A stretch of DNA of 64,000 bases from Ligustrum vulgare. Its lineage: Eukaryota > Streptophyta > Magnoliopsida > Lamiales > Oleaceae. The stretch spans positions 7,130,014 through 7,194,013 of the forward strand of contig OY743169.1 of NCBI GenBank assembly GCA_963555705.1. The letters are read 5' to 3'. A program made the position numbers and the translations under genes. Of this stretch, positions 34,852 to 47,508 are shown piece by piece; the stretch's first letter is position 1; the number at the start of each line of letters is the position of its first letter. The notes under the pieces were generated by a model. The model did no database searches. It saw nothing but the letters and a program-made list of their open reading frames with translations, and had not been told where the DNA came from.

Positions 34852-37430
34852 TGGGTAAAGGATATGTTCGTGAGAGCATGAGTCCTTGTGCCGTTCCCGT
34901 GCTACTAGTGCCCAAGAAGGATGGAACCTTTAGAATGTGCGTCGATTGCCAAGCCATTAACAACATAACGGTAAAGTATCGACACCCCATTCCTAGGTTA
35001 GATGATATGCTAGATGAGTTGCATGGTTCTTGCATTTTTAGTAAAATCGACTTGAGAAGTGGATACCACCAAATTAGGATGAGAGAAGGAGATGAATGGA
35101 AAACCGCTTTTAAAACTAAATATGGTTTATATGAGTGGTTGGTTATGCCCTTCGGTCTCACTAATGCACCGAGTACTTTTATGAGATTAATGAACCATGT
35201 CTTGCGTGCTTTCATTGGGAAATTTGTGGTAGTTTACTTCGATGATATTTTGATTTATAGCAAAAATTTGAATGAGCATATTGAACACTTGAGAAGTGTA
35301 CTTGTGGTTTTGAAAGAAGAACAATTGTATGCTAACCTTAACAAGTGTAATTTTTGCATGGAGAGTGTGGTCTTTCTTGGATTTGTGGTTAGTACTAAGG
35401 GGGTAGAGGTCGATGAGGAGAAGATCAAAGCCATTAAGGAATGGCCCACTCCCACAAGTGTCACCGAGGTAAGAAGCTTCCACGGGTTAGCTAGTTTTTA
35501 CCGTAGATTTGTCAAGGATTTTAGCACACTAGCTTCACCCCTTACCGAGGTTGTCAAAAAACATGTAGGGTTTATATGGGGGGAGGCGCAAGAAAGGGCC
35601 TTTAATGAAATAAAGAACAAATTGTGCACCGCCCCGATTTTATCCTTGCCAAATTTTGATAAAACTTTTGAGATTGAATGTGATGCTTCAGGCACAGGTA
35701 TTGGAGCAGTTTTGATACAGGAGAAGAGGCCGATTGCCTACTTTAGTGAGAAGCTCAGTGGAGCCGCCCTGAACTACCCCACTTATGACAAGGAGCTCTA
35801 TGCGTTGGTAAGATCGTTAGAAACATGGCACCACTACTTGTGGCCTAGAGAGTTCGTCATCCACACCGACCATGAGTCATTGAAGCACTTGAAGGGGCAA
35901 GGAAAGTTGAGCAAGCGGCATGCCAAATGGGTGGAGTACGTGGAAACTTTTCTCTATGTCATCAAATACAAGCAAGGTAAGGAGAATGTGGTAGCCGACG
36001 CCCTTTCTCGAAGGTATGCTCTTATTACTACCTTGAGTGCTAAATTGTTGGGTTTTGAGAGCATTAAGGACTTGTATGCGCATGATGCGGATTTTGCTAG
36101 TATATTTATATCATGTGAGAGGGTTGGATTTGGTAAGTATTATAGGCATGAGGGGTTTTTGTTTCGAGAAGGTAAACTTTGTGTGCCAAATTGCTCATTG
36201 AGAGAGTTGATGGTAAGGGAGGCCCATGGCGGGGGATTAATGGGTCACTTTGGGGTAAGGAGAACCTTGGAAATTTTACAAGAACATTTCTTTTGGCCTA
36301 AAATGAGTCGAGATGTTGGGAGAATTTGTTCTGGGTGCATAACTTGTAGGAAGGCCAAGTCTAAGGTAGAACCACATGGATTATATACACCCCTACCTGT
36401 CCCTAGTGAACCTTGGACGGAAATTTCTATGGACTTCATTTTGGGATTGTCTAGGTCGAAAAGAGGTAGTGACTCCATTTTTGTGGTTGTAGATAGGTTT
36501 AGTAAAATGGCCCATTTCCTTGCTTGTCATAAAACCGATGATGCCATTCATATCGCCGACCTATTCTTTAGGGAAATAGTACGACTCCATGGGGTTCCTA
36601 GGAGCATTGTGTCGGATAGGGACGTTAAATTCCTTAGCCACTTTTGGAAGGTCTTGTGGGGGAAATTGGGAACTAAACTCTTGTTTTCAACAACTTGTCA
36701 TCCCCAAACCGATGGCCAAACTGAGGTGGTTAATAGAACTTTAACACAACTTCTTCGCACCGTCCTTAAGGGCAACCTAAAGAATTGGGAAGAGTGTTTA
36801 CCTTTTGTTGAATTTGCATACAATCGAAGTGTTCATTCTACTACTTCTTTTTCTCCATTCGAGATTGTTTATGGTTTTAACCCTCTAACACCTTTAGATT
36901 TGATTCCGTTACCTATTGATGAAAGAGGTAGTTTAGATGGGAAGAGAAAGGCGGAGTTAGTAAAATCTCTCCACGAGAAAGTCAAACTACAAATCGAGAA
37001 GAAGAATGAACAATATGCCTCCAGTGCCAACAAAGGTAGAAAACGAATGACATTTGAGGCCGGTGATTGGGTGTGGTTGCATTTGAGGAAGGAGCGGTTT
37101 CCGACTCAAAGAAAATCGAAATTACAATCACGTGATGATGGCCCCTTCCAAATCCTAGAGAAGATCAACGACAATGCCTATAAGCTCGATCTTCCTGGTG
37201 AGTACAATGTATCGGCTTCTTTTAACGTCTTTGACTTATCCCCTTTTGATGCAGGTGAAGATTCGAGGTCGAATCCTTTTCAAGAGGGAGGGGATGATGA
37301 GAATCCAGGGAGTCAATCGAGTCAAAGTCAAACAGGTCAATCCTCTTTCCGAATACCGGTGGGGCCCATGACAAGATCCAAGGCTAAAGAGGTCCAAGAG
37401 TCGATGGCGGGACTCATTTTCAAGCTCTGA
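34848..37430 (+). CDS. Gypsy pol: reverse transcriptase, RNase H, integrase, C-terminal motif in LTR
   Basis: The open frame has no good ATG of its own, because it is the continuation of gag-protease across a one-base break. In order: reverse transcriptase ([42 protein letters not shown]), RNase H ([34 protein letters not shown]), integrase zinc finger ([15 protein letters not shown] ... [11 protein letters not shown]), and integrase core ([30 protein letters not shown]), then the C-terminal DPF-type segment. There is no classical chromodomain. Instead the frame crosses into the 3' LTR at 37295 and ends with [20 protein letters not shown], resembling the CR motif of centromeric CRM chromoviruses. 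Confidence 0.92.
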   Translation: MMGKGYVRESMSPCAVPVLLVPKKDGTFRMCVDCQAINNITVKYRHPIPRLDDMLDELHGSCIFSKIDLRSGYHQIRMREGDEWKTAFKTKYGLYEWLVMPFGLTNAPSTFMRLMNHVLRAFIGKFVVVYFDDILIYSKNLNEHIEHLRSVLVVLKEEQLYANLNKCNFCMESVVFLGFVVSTKGVEVDEEKIKAIKEWPTPTSVTEVRSFHGLASFYRRFVKDFSTLASPLTEVVKKHVGFIWGEAQERAFNEIKNKLCTAPILSLPNFDKTFEIECDASGTGIGAVLIQEKRPIAYFSEKLSGAALNYPTYDKELYALVRSLETWHHYLWPREFVIHTDHESLKHLKGQGKLSKRHAKWVEYVETFLYVIKYKQGKENVVADALSRRYALITTLSAKLLGFESIKDLYAHDADFASIFISCERVGFGKYYRHEGFLFREGKLCVPNCSLRELMVREAHGGGLMGHFGVRRTLEILQEHFFWPKMSRDVGRICSGCITCRKAKSKVEPHGLYTPLPVPSEPWTEISMDFILGLSRSKRGSDSIFVVVDRFSKMAHFLACHKTDDAIHIADLFFREIVRLHGVPRSIVSDRDVKFLSHFWKVLWGKLGTKLLFSTTCHPQTDGQTEVVNRTLTQLLRTVLKGNLKNWEECLPFVEFAYNRSVHSTTSFSPFEIVYGFNPLTPLDLIPLPIDERGSLDGKRKAELVKSLHEKVKLQIEKKNEQYASSANKGRKRMTFEAGDWVWLHLRKERFPTQRKSKLQSRDDGPFQILEKINDNAYKLDLPGEYNVSASFNVFDLSPFDAGEDSRSNPFQEGGDDENPGSQSSQSQTGQSSFRIPVGPMTRSKAKEVQESMAGLIFKL

Positions 37431-38054
37431 AATCAAGTTCCCATGGAAGAGATCAAGATCGAGGTCAATTGCCTAATTTTGGAAGAACCGGAACTTTCGG
37501 TCGACCGAAAGTTTCCTTCGGTCGATCGAAACTCTGCAGGATTTTGAGGCTCAGCTGCAGGCAGTTTCGGCTGACCAACGTACGACCGAAACTACCATTT
37601 CGGTCGACCAGGTGGTCGACCGAAATAAGTTCGGTCGACCGAAAGTCCTCCGAATGAAAAAAATGGGGTTTTTTGTGCAATTTACCAAACTTTTGTCTTT
37701 CAATTCTTGTATATACTTTGTAAAGCCCAAACCCTAGATAGTTTTTTGGATGAACATTGAAGCCTCCATTGAGATCATTTGAGAGAGGTAAATCCTTTAT
37801 TTTCTTGTAACTTTTCTTGGAATTTATTTCAACTTATAAATTGAGAGTTGTTCTTGTGTATTTGTTGATATTTATTCCACAAGTCTTGGTATTTGTCTTA
37901 ATCTCTCCATTGGGCTAGGGTTTGTAAATCCTTGAATTTTGGTTGGGTTAAACTTGGGTCAAGATTTCTTATTTATTACCTATTTTAGCTTTCTTGGGTT
38001 GATACAATATTGTTGTGGGAATTTTTGGTTTAATCACCAAAGGGGTTCGCATCA
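37295..38054 (+). repeat. 3' LTR of gypsy element
   Basis: 760 bp; lacks one 21-bp unit of the palindrome array relative to the 5' LTR. Followed by the duplication cctaa and the rest of the solo LTR. Confidence 0.95.
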
Positions 38055-39809
38055 CCTAAATTTCATAAATTGAAATTGGGAAAGGTTTAGTTGCAATTGA
38101 AGAATAAATTTGAACTTATGGACTTAACTATGCACATGGAGAGAAAGGAGGGACTAATTTGCAAATTTTCAAAGATTTAAACCTAAACCCAAACCTCACT
38201 TCTCTCATCACTCGCGACTCACTCTCTCGCTCTGTCTCGGTCGCTCCCTCTCACCTCCGTCTCTCTCTCTCTCTACCGCTCTTCCCTCTTGGCCTCTCAC
38301 CACTGCCCTCCCTCCGTTCGCGCACCGCCGGTCGCCGATCACCAACACCACTTGCACCTCCCTCTCACCGTAAGTGCAGCCCCGCCCTCCCCTCGTACTT
38401 GCACCGCGCACACACGGGTTACACACACCGCGAACACACATACACAATTACATATAAGGATTTGTATGCATGTATTGATGTATATATATATAGTATTTAT
38501 GTATAATTTCAATTTGAACTATCAAGATTTTAGGTTAATTTTCAGAATTTTGACTGTTAAAAATTGATGGGTTAGGTGCTTAGGTGTAGGCATATATTAT
38601 TATGTATGTATAGGTGTGTGTAAATATGTAAATTTCGGATCTTTATGTGGACATATATACAAATTCAGACTTTGGGAGTTATTTTCAGATTTTTGATGCT
38701 AATTTCAATGGGTAATGTGTATATATGTATGTATATATTGACTTTTGTGTGTGTAAGGAATCATGAATTACATAATTAGATTAATTGAAATTTTTAGTTA
38801 ATCTTCGAGTAATTCCGTAAATATCAAATCTTGAGGAAAGTATTATAAATGAGTTTTAACTTCCAGTTTTGGAAAAACTTCTTGAATGGTTATAGTTGTT
38901 AGTAAAAATTTTGATAATTTTGGTTTGTGTTGAATATAAGGTGACATTGAGAGATGTGAATTTTGAATTTTTAGTTTTACATGGTTAGTTATAGATTTAC
39001 CTTTAAATTTCAATTGAAATTTCCGGATTTGGTAAAGGATTACGGAATTTGGGAATTTAGTTAACTTAATTGTGATTTTAGTGTGAACGTGAGTAATAAT
39101 TATAATTCCTAAATTTTGGGAAAATTGTAAAGGCGGGTACATTTTTCAAACTTTGGTTTTGATTTAAGTACCTTAATAGTTAAGCTTAAAATGTTGTGTC
39201 GAATGGTTCAAATCTTTGCTTGCGAGTATTGTATGGAAGTATTTAATATATGTTAATACCTTGTTTGGAATAAATGATCACAAGAATGAAAAAGGGGAAA
39301 GAAGATTTATTGTTTTAACTTATTTAATGTAATGTTAAAAGAATGATGAATTTATCAATTTGAACTGAAAGTATATTTTACTAAATGAATAGATGCAACT
39401 AAGATTTTGGGTACATTGATGACACGGTCAGTCGAAGCTCCTCCACTTGCAAATTCAGATAACGGTAAATGCTAAGGACGTCAAGTAAATAAACTTCCCC
39501 GTATTTTCATATAAGTTGAATGTAAATGTGAAATTAATGTGCAAATGACTGTCTTGCAACTTACTTGCTTTGATGAATTTCATTTACCTTACGAAAGTAT
39601 ATGTTATTATGAAGAATGTTCAAGCATGCACATTATCATGTCATTGCATCATTAAGCATGCATTGGCATCGAAATTGGGAAGTGAAATGTTTTTAAATGA
39701 AAGAAATGTGTCAAGGTGCAAGTTTGTTCAAAAGTTATGTATCCCAAGTTTTTAAGAAAGAATGGGTGTAATTCTAGTTCATGAAAGATGCGAGTGGGAA
39801 ATGGGGCGC

Positions 39810-39915
39810 GGCGGACCGGCGTACCCGAATGTAATGAGCCGCTTTGCAGTGGAATAAAGTGAATGAGCCGCTTTGCGGTGGAATGAATGTTAAACCGCTT
39901 TGCGGTGGAAATGTG
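39810..39915. repeat. Three short tandem copies of ccgctttgcggtggaa in the solo LTR
   Basis: The copies are gagccgctttgcagtggaat, gagccgctttgcggtggaat and aaaccgctttgcggtggaaa. ccgctttgcgg is itself palindromic around ttt, so a set of small hairpins is possible. Confidence 0.8.
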
Positions 39916-40755
39916 AATGTGAATCTGGTTCCAAATAAGAATTGCCCACTGTTATCTGATTGACTAGAAGATACACCAAGTGAGCTCACGATGGAATGAA
40001 GTGAAAGTTTTGAAATGTCAAGTGAAAGCTTGAAAAGTTTGAAAGTTTGAAAGGTTAAAGTGAATGGGGATACATATTTTAAAGTTTAAAGCATTTCATG
40101 TCATAAGCATGCATTCATGCATAAAGTTTACTTACTGAGCTTTAGCTCACCCCAATCCCTCCCCAACATTTCAGGTGATGAAAGTTAGGTGATCCGAGAA
40201 GAGCACTTGGTGACAGGCTCAGGCTACACCGCTTCAAGTTTTTAAAAAAAAAATAAAGTTAAATTTGAAGTTAATGAAGTTTATGATTAATTATTTCTTA
40301 ATTCATTCATTTTATGTTGATAATTGTTTGGTTGAGATTAATTTAAATTAGTTATGGAATTTCTAATATTGGTTATATTATCACCTATTGCATTTAATTG
40401 AAGCTTATTGATACAAAATGTTGTGTTGAGGAGTTTGGGGATTGGATTTGAAATAGTGTGGTGATGTTGGAGTTTGAAGTAGAATTGGGGTTGTACGTTG
40501 AATATTGGATTTTTATTTGAGTTGAGTTTTATGTTGTAAAATAGTTTTGATGTCCCTCTACAGGTTGGTTAAGTCCAATTTATAGAGGAGACTCTGTCAA
40601 AATCTCTGTAGAATCTCATAATAGATAAATGAACATTTTGATTGTGTAAACGATTTAAATTCCGCATGGTTTTAAATGATTTATTTCCGCATTAAAAGAA
40701 AAAGGGAAGTTAACACCTAGGTTTAAGATTCTTGAACTTGGGGTGTTACAAGTAC

Positions 40756-41954
40756 ATTTTTTTGCTTTTGTATATTGGAAAATGCATCAACTTAGTAGTC
40801 CAGTATTGTCCATTTTATGACTTTTGTATTTTGGAAAATGCAGCAACACAGTAGTCCAGTCTAGTCTAGTCCTGTCCTGTCCATTTTTTTGCTTTTGTAT
40901 GAAAAAATGGATGTTAAGCTATGCTGTGTTGTGAAGTTTTGATGGGGTTGTAGTCCAATCCACTTAGTGGAATGAAGTGAAGATTTTTTGTAGAAAGTTA
41001 TGCCATTATTACAGATGTTACATGGAGTTGTGAAAATTACAGAGTTGATTTTGATGAACAGGCTATTTTTATGTTTTGTTGTCTGATTTTTTGATGTTTT
41101 GTTAACCAAATGTTTTGTAATCATCTAATTAATTTATAGGATGTTTTCATGAACTAGCAAGCAAAAACCAGCAAAGAAAAACAAACAAATTGATGAAAAG
41201 GATCTGCAATTCAATAAACCAGCAAGCAAGAACCAGCAACTTTTTTTTTTTTTTTTTATCAAAACAACCAGCAACTTTTACTTCTTCATTTCACTAGCAA
41301 GTTGTTGCATTGATTCCCTGCAACTGATAAAATCAGCATGCAAAAACCAACAACTTTTCCAAATTAATTTCCATTATATTTAACTCTATAATACATACAA
41401 GACCAGGAAGCATCCCACTTTTTTCATGGGGTTACAATCCAAAACCAAACTAATTAGAACAACTAGAAAATTACAAGAAAACATCTACTTCACCATCAAC
41501 AATTACTACCCAGCCTTGAGCCTAGTTTGTAATGAGAAGGAGCTCCCATTTATTCAGTTAAAACTTCCATGCTCTCAGAGTTATCAAGTAGGATTTGAAG
41601 TTCCCATGTTCTTAATTTTGACATTCATTGTTGTCCTCGTCGAGCTTGGCAGCTTGTTCATTTTCTGTCGATGGACTGGATAGAAGGAGACAGTTCACAA
41701 TCATCCGTAACTTCACTTAGTACATTCTTTCCATATTCAGGCATTAGCCAATTATTCTCTTTTGGCTGTAATAACTGGACCAGAAATCCAGGATTTTGCA
41801 TAGCCATCACTATAAGAAAGCATCTGCTGTTGGTTCTTCTCCATACCTGTCCGAACTCAGAACTACCCAGACTCGAGTCGAGCATCTGCACAAATCGTTG
41901 TTTTGAACTACGGCCAGTACCTTTGGCTATGTCCCCAACCGGCCACCATTAATT
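40756..41954. other. MuDR-type MULE interior, right part
   Basis: Near 40780-40880 the words gtagtccag and tgtccattttttgcttttg occur two or three times. A/T-rich stretches and an A-rich part follow at 41160-41400. A minus-strand open stretch (about 41890-41660, FLIVMAMQNPGFLVQLLQP) could be a captured or second MULE gene but resembles nothing I know. Confidence 0.35.
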
Positions 41955-42392
41955 CGCAACTCAACCTTTCGAAATTATTCACGGTATTGCTCTTTCAGCT
42001 ACGATTTGTGCAATGAAATTGGGTTATTTGGGGCTACGATTTTTGGGATGAATTTAGGGTTCATAGGCTGCTTCAATTTGGGAGATGGTGAAAGTCGTGT
42101 ATCAGACAATAATTTTAAGCTTAGAAGAAAGTGGGATGTGTTCTGTGCGATTTTTGTTCCCAACTGGCAATTTTAACACTGGTTAATTGACATGTCAGAT
42201 TTTCGTCCGCCAACTGGGCATCTCCGTTAAGATAAATGGAAGGAAATGAGATGAGTGATGGATGGATGAGAAATGGTTGAAGAAAGTTGGATGAACAACT
42301 GATAATATTCTTAAGTTGGGTAAGCAAATAGTAATATTAGGTAAAGTTTTATGAGCATCCATTAAATTTACTCCATTTTAAATACACCCCAC
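41955..42392 (-). repeat. Right TIR of MuDR-type MULE
   Basis: Inverse of 27676-28125; ends near gtgtatttaaaatggagtaa (read inward). Confidence 0.85.
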
Positions 42393-43201
42393 TTAAAACT
42401 CATCTTTTATATAAACACCACTGTTAGTTTATAATAATAACCCTAACTTAATTAAAGGGGGAAAAAGATTACACCACATTAGACCCTAATACGAGATCAG
42501 TTACAATGGCCGAGCATATGTCGGAAGAGAAGATTGCTAAGAGGATCAAGAAATTCAGGAGATCCCGAAGTTATCTTTTAGTTTCTGTCAAGCCAATTGG
42601 AATATGAAGGGTATTGATTCTTTGGTCAGAACTCAGTAGAAAGCTCAAGGGATTGATCGATCTTGATGCCCAATTTTGGATGCAAGTAGATCTCACAAGA
42701 AAACTAGACAATAGACAATTCCAAGTACCTTGAGATGCCGATGACACACAACGGTTGCTAAATTCAGTGTGGCTCTTGTGAGTTGTGATATTTGTTTGTT
42801 TGTTTATTTATTTAGTATTTCATTTGGCAAGATTTTCAACTTTTTATATGTGTTTTTCTGTTGAAATGCAAGAGCAACGTGTAAATCAGAAAATTTTCTT
42901 TCGATAATGAATTGCAAAAAATGCAACAAAAAACTCGAAATGATGAATATCGAGAAGGAGTAGGCAGAGGGATTTTTGAAGGTCAGAGTAGAGGCCTTGA
43001 AGCAAAAGGAAGAACAATGGCGAATTGAACATCCTACCTTACTGATAACTCAGAAAAAAAGGAAAAATGAGAGAAGGAAGAAAATGGGAAGATGCAGGTT
43101 GTGGTGTACTTAAAGAATTAGAGATGAAATTTAAGTGGTTATTTATGTCATTTCAATTATGCCCAATTTTATAAATAAAAAAGAACTTAAATTTGTAGTG
43201 T

Positions 43202-43274
<73 letters not shown>

Positions 43275-43299
43275 CACAAAAAACCAGTTACCATGGAGA
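42393..43299. other. Spacer between MuDR-type MULE and the LTR element; AT microsatellite
   Basis: From 42508 a short frame (MAEHMSEEKIAKRIKKFRRS) and at 42940-43080 a charged stretch look coding but are interrupted by stops, and I do not recognise them. An (AT)n tract of about 33 units lies at 43207-43272, next to the insertion site of the following element. Confidence 0.5.
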
Positions 43300-43589
43300 C
43301 TATCTGTAGCAACCAAGAATTTTTACGCGATTAATAATTATTTTAATAGAAAATCGTGTCGCTACTATTTCACCCATTTTTATTAAGTTAACGCAGCGAC
43401 GTATTCGTATAGCCAAGTCAAGAAATAATCGAGATCGTTCGATTTTAAATTAAATTCCGAATTTCTAAAAATATCTCCATTTTCTTGATTTAAAGTATAT
43501 TAAGTCAAAATACTTAATTCAATGTTATCCCAATATTTATTTATACAAAAATTACTTTTATTATTTAAATTAAGAAAATATATGCAAGC

Positions 43590-44090
43590 ATGAGAGGTTC
43601 CATTATATGTAATCATGAAGAGCATAATATTTGTATAAAAAATGGAAAAGTATATGAATGATTTATATATTCCATTATATATAATCATGAAGAGCATAAT
43701 ATTTGTATAAATATGGAAAAGTATATGAATGATTTATATACTCCATTATATATAATCATGAAGAGCATAATATTTGTATAAATATGGAAAAGTATATGAA
43801 TGATTTATATACTCCATTATATATAATCATGAAGAGCATAATATTTGTATAAATATGGAAAAGTATATGAATGATTGATAAGACTCCATTATATGTAATC
43901 ATGAAGAGCATAATATTTGTATAAAAAATGGAAAAGTATATGAATGATTTATATACTCCATTATATATAATCATGAAGAGCATAATATTTGTATAAATAT
44001 GGAAAAATATATGAATGATTGATAGACTCCATTATATATAATCATGAAGAGCATATTATTTGTATAAATATGGAAAAGTATATGAATGGT
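43590..44090. repeat. Minisatellite A in 5' LTR, about 62-64 bp x 8
   Basis: The units contain ccattatatataatcatgaa, gagcataatatttgtataaa and tatggaaaagtatatgaatg. Variation between units is small (aaaatgg/atatgg; gatttatatact/gattgataagact). Confidence 0.95.
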
Positions 44091-44313
44091 GCTTTACTTT
44101 AAGAAAAGGATGTGTTAAAATTAATAGAATTGAATGATTATGTTTACAATATGCCAACTTTATACATCTATTTAAACCCATCTCTTTTACACACAACTCT
44201 ACACATATACACTTATTTCCAACCTCTTGACAAAATCCACAAGTAAGAGAAATTCAAGGTGGTCAAGAAAGTTTTGGTCCATTTACTACTACACTTCATT
44301 TTAATCTTTTAAA

Positions 44314-45222
44314 AGGTAAGTATATCTTATGTTTTTATGAAAATTAAGTATGTTGTTATGAAATGTAAGTATATCTTATGTTTTTATGAAAATTAAGTAT
44401 GTTGTTATGAAATGTAAGTATATCTTATGTTTTTATGAAAATTAAGTATGTTGTTATGAAATGTAAGTATATCTTATGTTTTTATGAAAATTAAGTATGT
44501 TGTTATGAAAAGTAAGTATATCTTATGTTTTTATGAAAATTAAGTATGTTGTTATGAAATGTAAGTATATCTTATGTTTTTATGAAAATTAAGTATGTTG
44601 TTATGAAATGTAAGTATATCTTATGTTTTTATGAAAATTAAGTATGTTGTTATGAAATGTAAGTATATCTTATGTTTTTATGAAAATTAAGTATGTTGTT
44701 ATGAAATGTAAGTATATCTTATGTTTTTATGAAAATTAAGTATGTTGTTATGAAATGTAAGTATATCTTATGTTTTTATGAAAAGTAAGTATGTTTTTAT
44801 GAAAGGTAAATATACCTTATGTTTTTATGAAAAGTAAGTATGTTTTTATGAAAGGTATTACCTTATGTTTTTATGAAAAGTAAGTATGTTTTTATGACAA
44901 GTAAGTATATCTTATGTTTTTATGAAAAGTAAGTATGTTTTTATGAAAGGTAAATACACCTTATGTTTTTATGAAAAGTAAGTATGTTTTTATGACAAGT
45001 AAGTATATCTTATGTTTTTATGAAAAGTAAGTATGTTTTTATGAAAGGTAAATACACCTTATGTTTTTATGAAAAGTAAGTATGTTTTTATGACAAGTAA
45101 GTATATCTTATATTTTTATGAAAAGTAAGTATGTTTTTATGAAAGGTAAATACACCTTATATTTTTATGAAAAGTAAGTATGTTTTTATGACAAGTAAGT
45201 ATATCTTATGTTTTTATGAAAA
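44314..45222. repeat. Minisatellite B in 5' LTR, about 48-50 bp repeats
   Basis: The first ten or so units read gtaagtatatcttatgtttt plus tatgaaaattaagtatgttg and ttatgaaat. The later units switch to a variant with tatgaaaagtaagtatgttt and ttatgacaa/gaaagg. Many units contain gtaagtat, a good splice-donor consensus. Confidence 0.95.
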
Positions 45223-45735
45223 TGTTTGGATCATTGCTATGAAATCAATCTCACAAGATTGTTATGGGTTCCATATGATATGTTTATGATTATGCTAAGG
45301 GGACCGGAGTTTAGTAGCGCTACACATAAGAATTCTTGCCATTTAAGTTCGGTAAAATTCTTGTGTCTCCCTATGTTTATGAGTATTTCGATCCTATCCT
45401 ATGTTATGATGAAAATGATCCATATGCTTTCAAAAGAAAATTTATGCTTGGTATACTTACTGGGATTTTATAAATCTCACTCCACGATATTTACCATTTT
45501 CAGATAATTGAAGGTTCGAGGCGGTCAACATGGAAGTGGCAAAAGTGGTTAAGATTGATGAGATAATTATGTTGAACTTTATGTAAGAAAATTATGTTCT
45601 ATTTTTATTCACAGATAAAATTATGGGATTCTAATTATTCTTTTGAATAATTTTACATTACTATTTAAGTCTCGATAATATGATATGAGTCACTTTTAGT
45701 GGCACTCGAATGGTCGAAAATTCGGGTCGTCACAG

Positions 45736-45752
45736 TTGGTATCAGAGCCAAG
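45736..45752 (+). other. Primer binding site of the LARD-like element
   Basis: ttggtatcagagccaag follows the LTR end by one base; tggtatcagagc fits initiator Met-tRNA. Confidence 0.9.
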
Positions 45753-47440
45753 AGTTTTAAAAACGATTCTGTAGATTTTTGAAATTTTATTTCTTAAAAA
45801 AAAAAAAAAAAAAAAAAAACACTATTCACGTGAACAGTAAAACGACGTGCTATTCATGATGAACAGTGAACGAAATCACTATTCATTTAAAAAAAGAATT
45901 TGAATTTTCACATGTCAAGTATGGTTATGATTTTGAAAAGTATGATGAAATTTGATGTGCGAATTTCAAGGACAAAATTCATTTTAATCAAGGGAGTTTG
46001 TAATGTCCTGAAAATTTTATGGAATATAATTAGTTAGTGATATGATGTTTATATTGATGTCTTTGATAAATTTCTAGAAGTTCGGGGACTAAAGGAAAAT
46101 AAGATTTGACGATAAATTTTTATTTGGGTTAATTAGGCCCAATCTTATGTAAAGATGCGAAATGATTAATAATAATTTTTTTTTTTAAATATTTTAACTC
46201 ATCACTCTACTATGTCACTCTCCACGTATTGACTCCTCGAACCAGGTATGTTATATGCTTTGCAAGTCATTTACGATTTTATTAAGACATGTTAAGTATG
46301 AAATATTCATATGTTATGAATCTTTAAGTGAAATATACATGTTGAGTATGATATGAATTGATAGAAGCCTAAATTTTAATTTATTCATTTTAATGTAGAA
46401 TCATGAGACATAGAGGATATTGATATGAATTTTGGTTCATATTAAGCTTAGTAAGATTGACTCAATTAGAAATTAAGTTGGGTTGTAACTTTGGCCCAAA
46501 ATATATGGAATAATATATTAAACAAACAAAATTGATAATGAATTGTACAATAATTTATCCCTTTATCACTACCTTTGTGTAAAAACAAGGGAAAAACTGT
46601 GGATGGTTATTAGTACTTCCTCTTCAAGTTTCAATTTTCGGTTCAATAATTTATCCCTTTATCACTACCTTTGCTTAAAAGTAAGGAAAAACTGTGGATG
46701 ATTATTGGTACCACTCTTCAAGTTTCAATTCTGAAAAAAAAAATTCGGAAAGAAAGAAAGAGAACGGGTGTTGAGCATAATGGGAATAATATGACTTAAG
46801 AATGATTTTCAAAATAATTGTTGTCCTTGAGTTTAGAAATGATGAGCCCTAAATGGACTTTGCATAATTGATTTTAGACATGGTACTAAGTATGAGAAGT
46901 CAACAGAAAGGACTAGATAATATTTTCGAATTATTCATCGTTTAGATTAAACGAGAAATAGAAAGTCAGTTTTATGAAGTTATGATGAGATGTTGAGATT
47001 ATAAGTGATATGATTTTATTGAGATTTTTATGAGAAGAATTATGAAGTTGGAGATTTAAAGTTTAGGCTCTTAATTATTGAGAAATAAGGACTTGATATG
47101 GTGATATTAGAAATTATGATTTGAAATTTCTATGTTGAGGAATTATGAATTGATTTTCTGGAATATTTATGATGATATTGAAGTTTGATGAAATTGTGAT
47201 CAAATGTACAATTAGTTATTATTGTGAGTTATGAAGTATGCTTACGATTTGGATAAGTCCAAATTTCAAAGGAAAACTCTGCCTAGAATTTTATCGTTTG
47301 GAGTTAAGAGCATAGTATGGTATGCAATCACTAAGAGAATTGAAGTTAGACATACAAGTTCATTTACATCACAAACGAGATTTAGTAGATGATAACAGAG
47401 ATATTATTATTTTCTCATAAGGAGAACACACAAGAGTCAC
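45753..47440. other. LARD-like element interior, left part, noncoding
   Basis: It has an A run (45798-45820), a small cluster of (g)tgaacagt/ctattcat words (45820-45890) and a 90-bp tandem duplication at about 46550-46735 (units start aatttatccctttatcacta). No gag or pol similarity can be read in any frame. Confidence 0.6.
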
Positions 47441-47508
47441 CCTAGAAAGGAAATACATGAAAACACGCAAAAGCAAAAGAAAGCAACATGGGAAATTCCT
47501 CAAATTGA

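Larger units (their letters stand above)
31229..38054 (+). mobile_element. Ty3/gypsy LTR retrotransposon, near-complete, possibly CRM clade
   Basis: The LTRs are 31229-32009 (781 bp) and 37295-38054 (760 bp). The 5-bp duplication cctaa is at 31224-31228 and 38055-38059. The primer site tggtatcagagc at 32012 fits initiator Met-tRNA. Gag-protease and RT-RNase H-integrase follow in gypsy order, separated by one frame break. The LTRs differ at about 15 visible positions and by a 21-bp repeat unit, so the insertion is older than the copia or the 43-kb element. The pol frame enters the 3' LTR and ends in a [10 protein letters not shown] motif. Confidence 0.95.
30972..40750 (+). mobile_element. Large solo LTR (about 2.95 kb without the nested element)
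   Basis: It starts tgtaataccgcc at 30972 and ends ttggggtgttaca at 40750, the short inverse TGTAA..TTACA ends of an LTR. The 5-bp duplication agtac flanks it (30967-30971 and 40751-40755). The gypsy element 31229-38054 is inserted 257 bases after its start. The second part has a CT-rich stretch (38200-38300) as in LTR leaders and no PBS or coding region. The ends suggest a Ty3/gypsy LTR, reduced by recombination between two LTRs; the size recalls chromovirus (Del/Tekay) LTRs. Confidence 0.8.
27676..42392 (+). mobile_element. MuDR-type Mutator-like element with about 400-bp TIRs, interrupted
   Basis: The left arm 27676-28125 and the inverse of the right arm 41955-42392 match over about 400 bp. 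Shared words include gagtaaatttaat, ccaatattactacttgct (left form), aaaatcgtagcccca and agcaataccgtgaa. The left arm leads directly into a MuDR-type transposase relic. A solo LTR with a gypsy element nested in it (30972-40750) splits the element after the transposase; without it the MULE would be about 4.9 kb. The exact first base and the 9-bp duplication could not be fixed. Confidence 0.85.
43305..45734 (+). repeat. 5' LTR of the LARD-like element
   Basis: Starts tgtagcaaccaag and ends attcgggtcgtcaca. More than half of it consists of two minisatellites. A tatttaaaccc word near 44167 could be a TATA box, with transcription starting before the second array. Confidence 0.95.

Noticed and set aside
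38159..38506. A 115-codon frame in CT-rich sequence
   Set aside because: It is low-complexity Ser/Arg/Pro/Leu sequence inside a solo LTR, as in untranslated leaders.
43590..45222. Regularly spaced repeats that could suggest a CRISPR array
   Set aside because: The units are contiguous tandem copies without unique spacers, in plant nuclear DNA.
45226..45507. A 93-codon frame at the end of the LARD-like 5' LTR, repeated at 51016-51297
   Set aside because: It is LTR sequence present in both copies, with no recognisable domain and poor coding composition.
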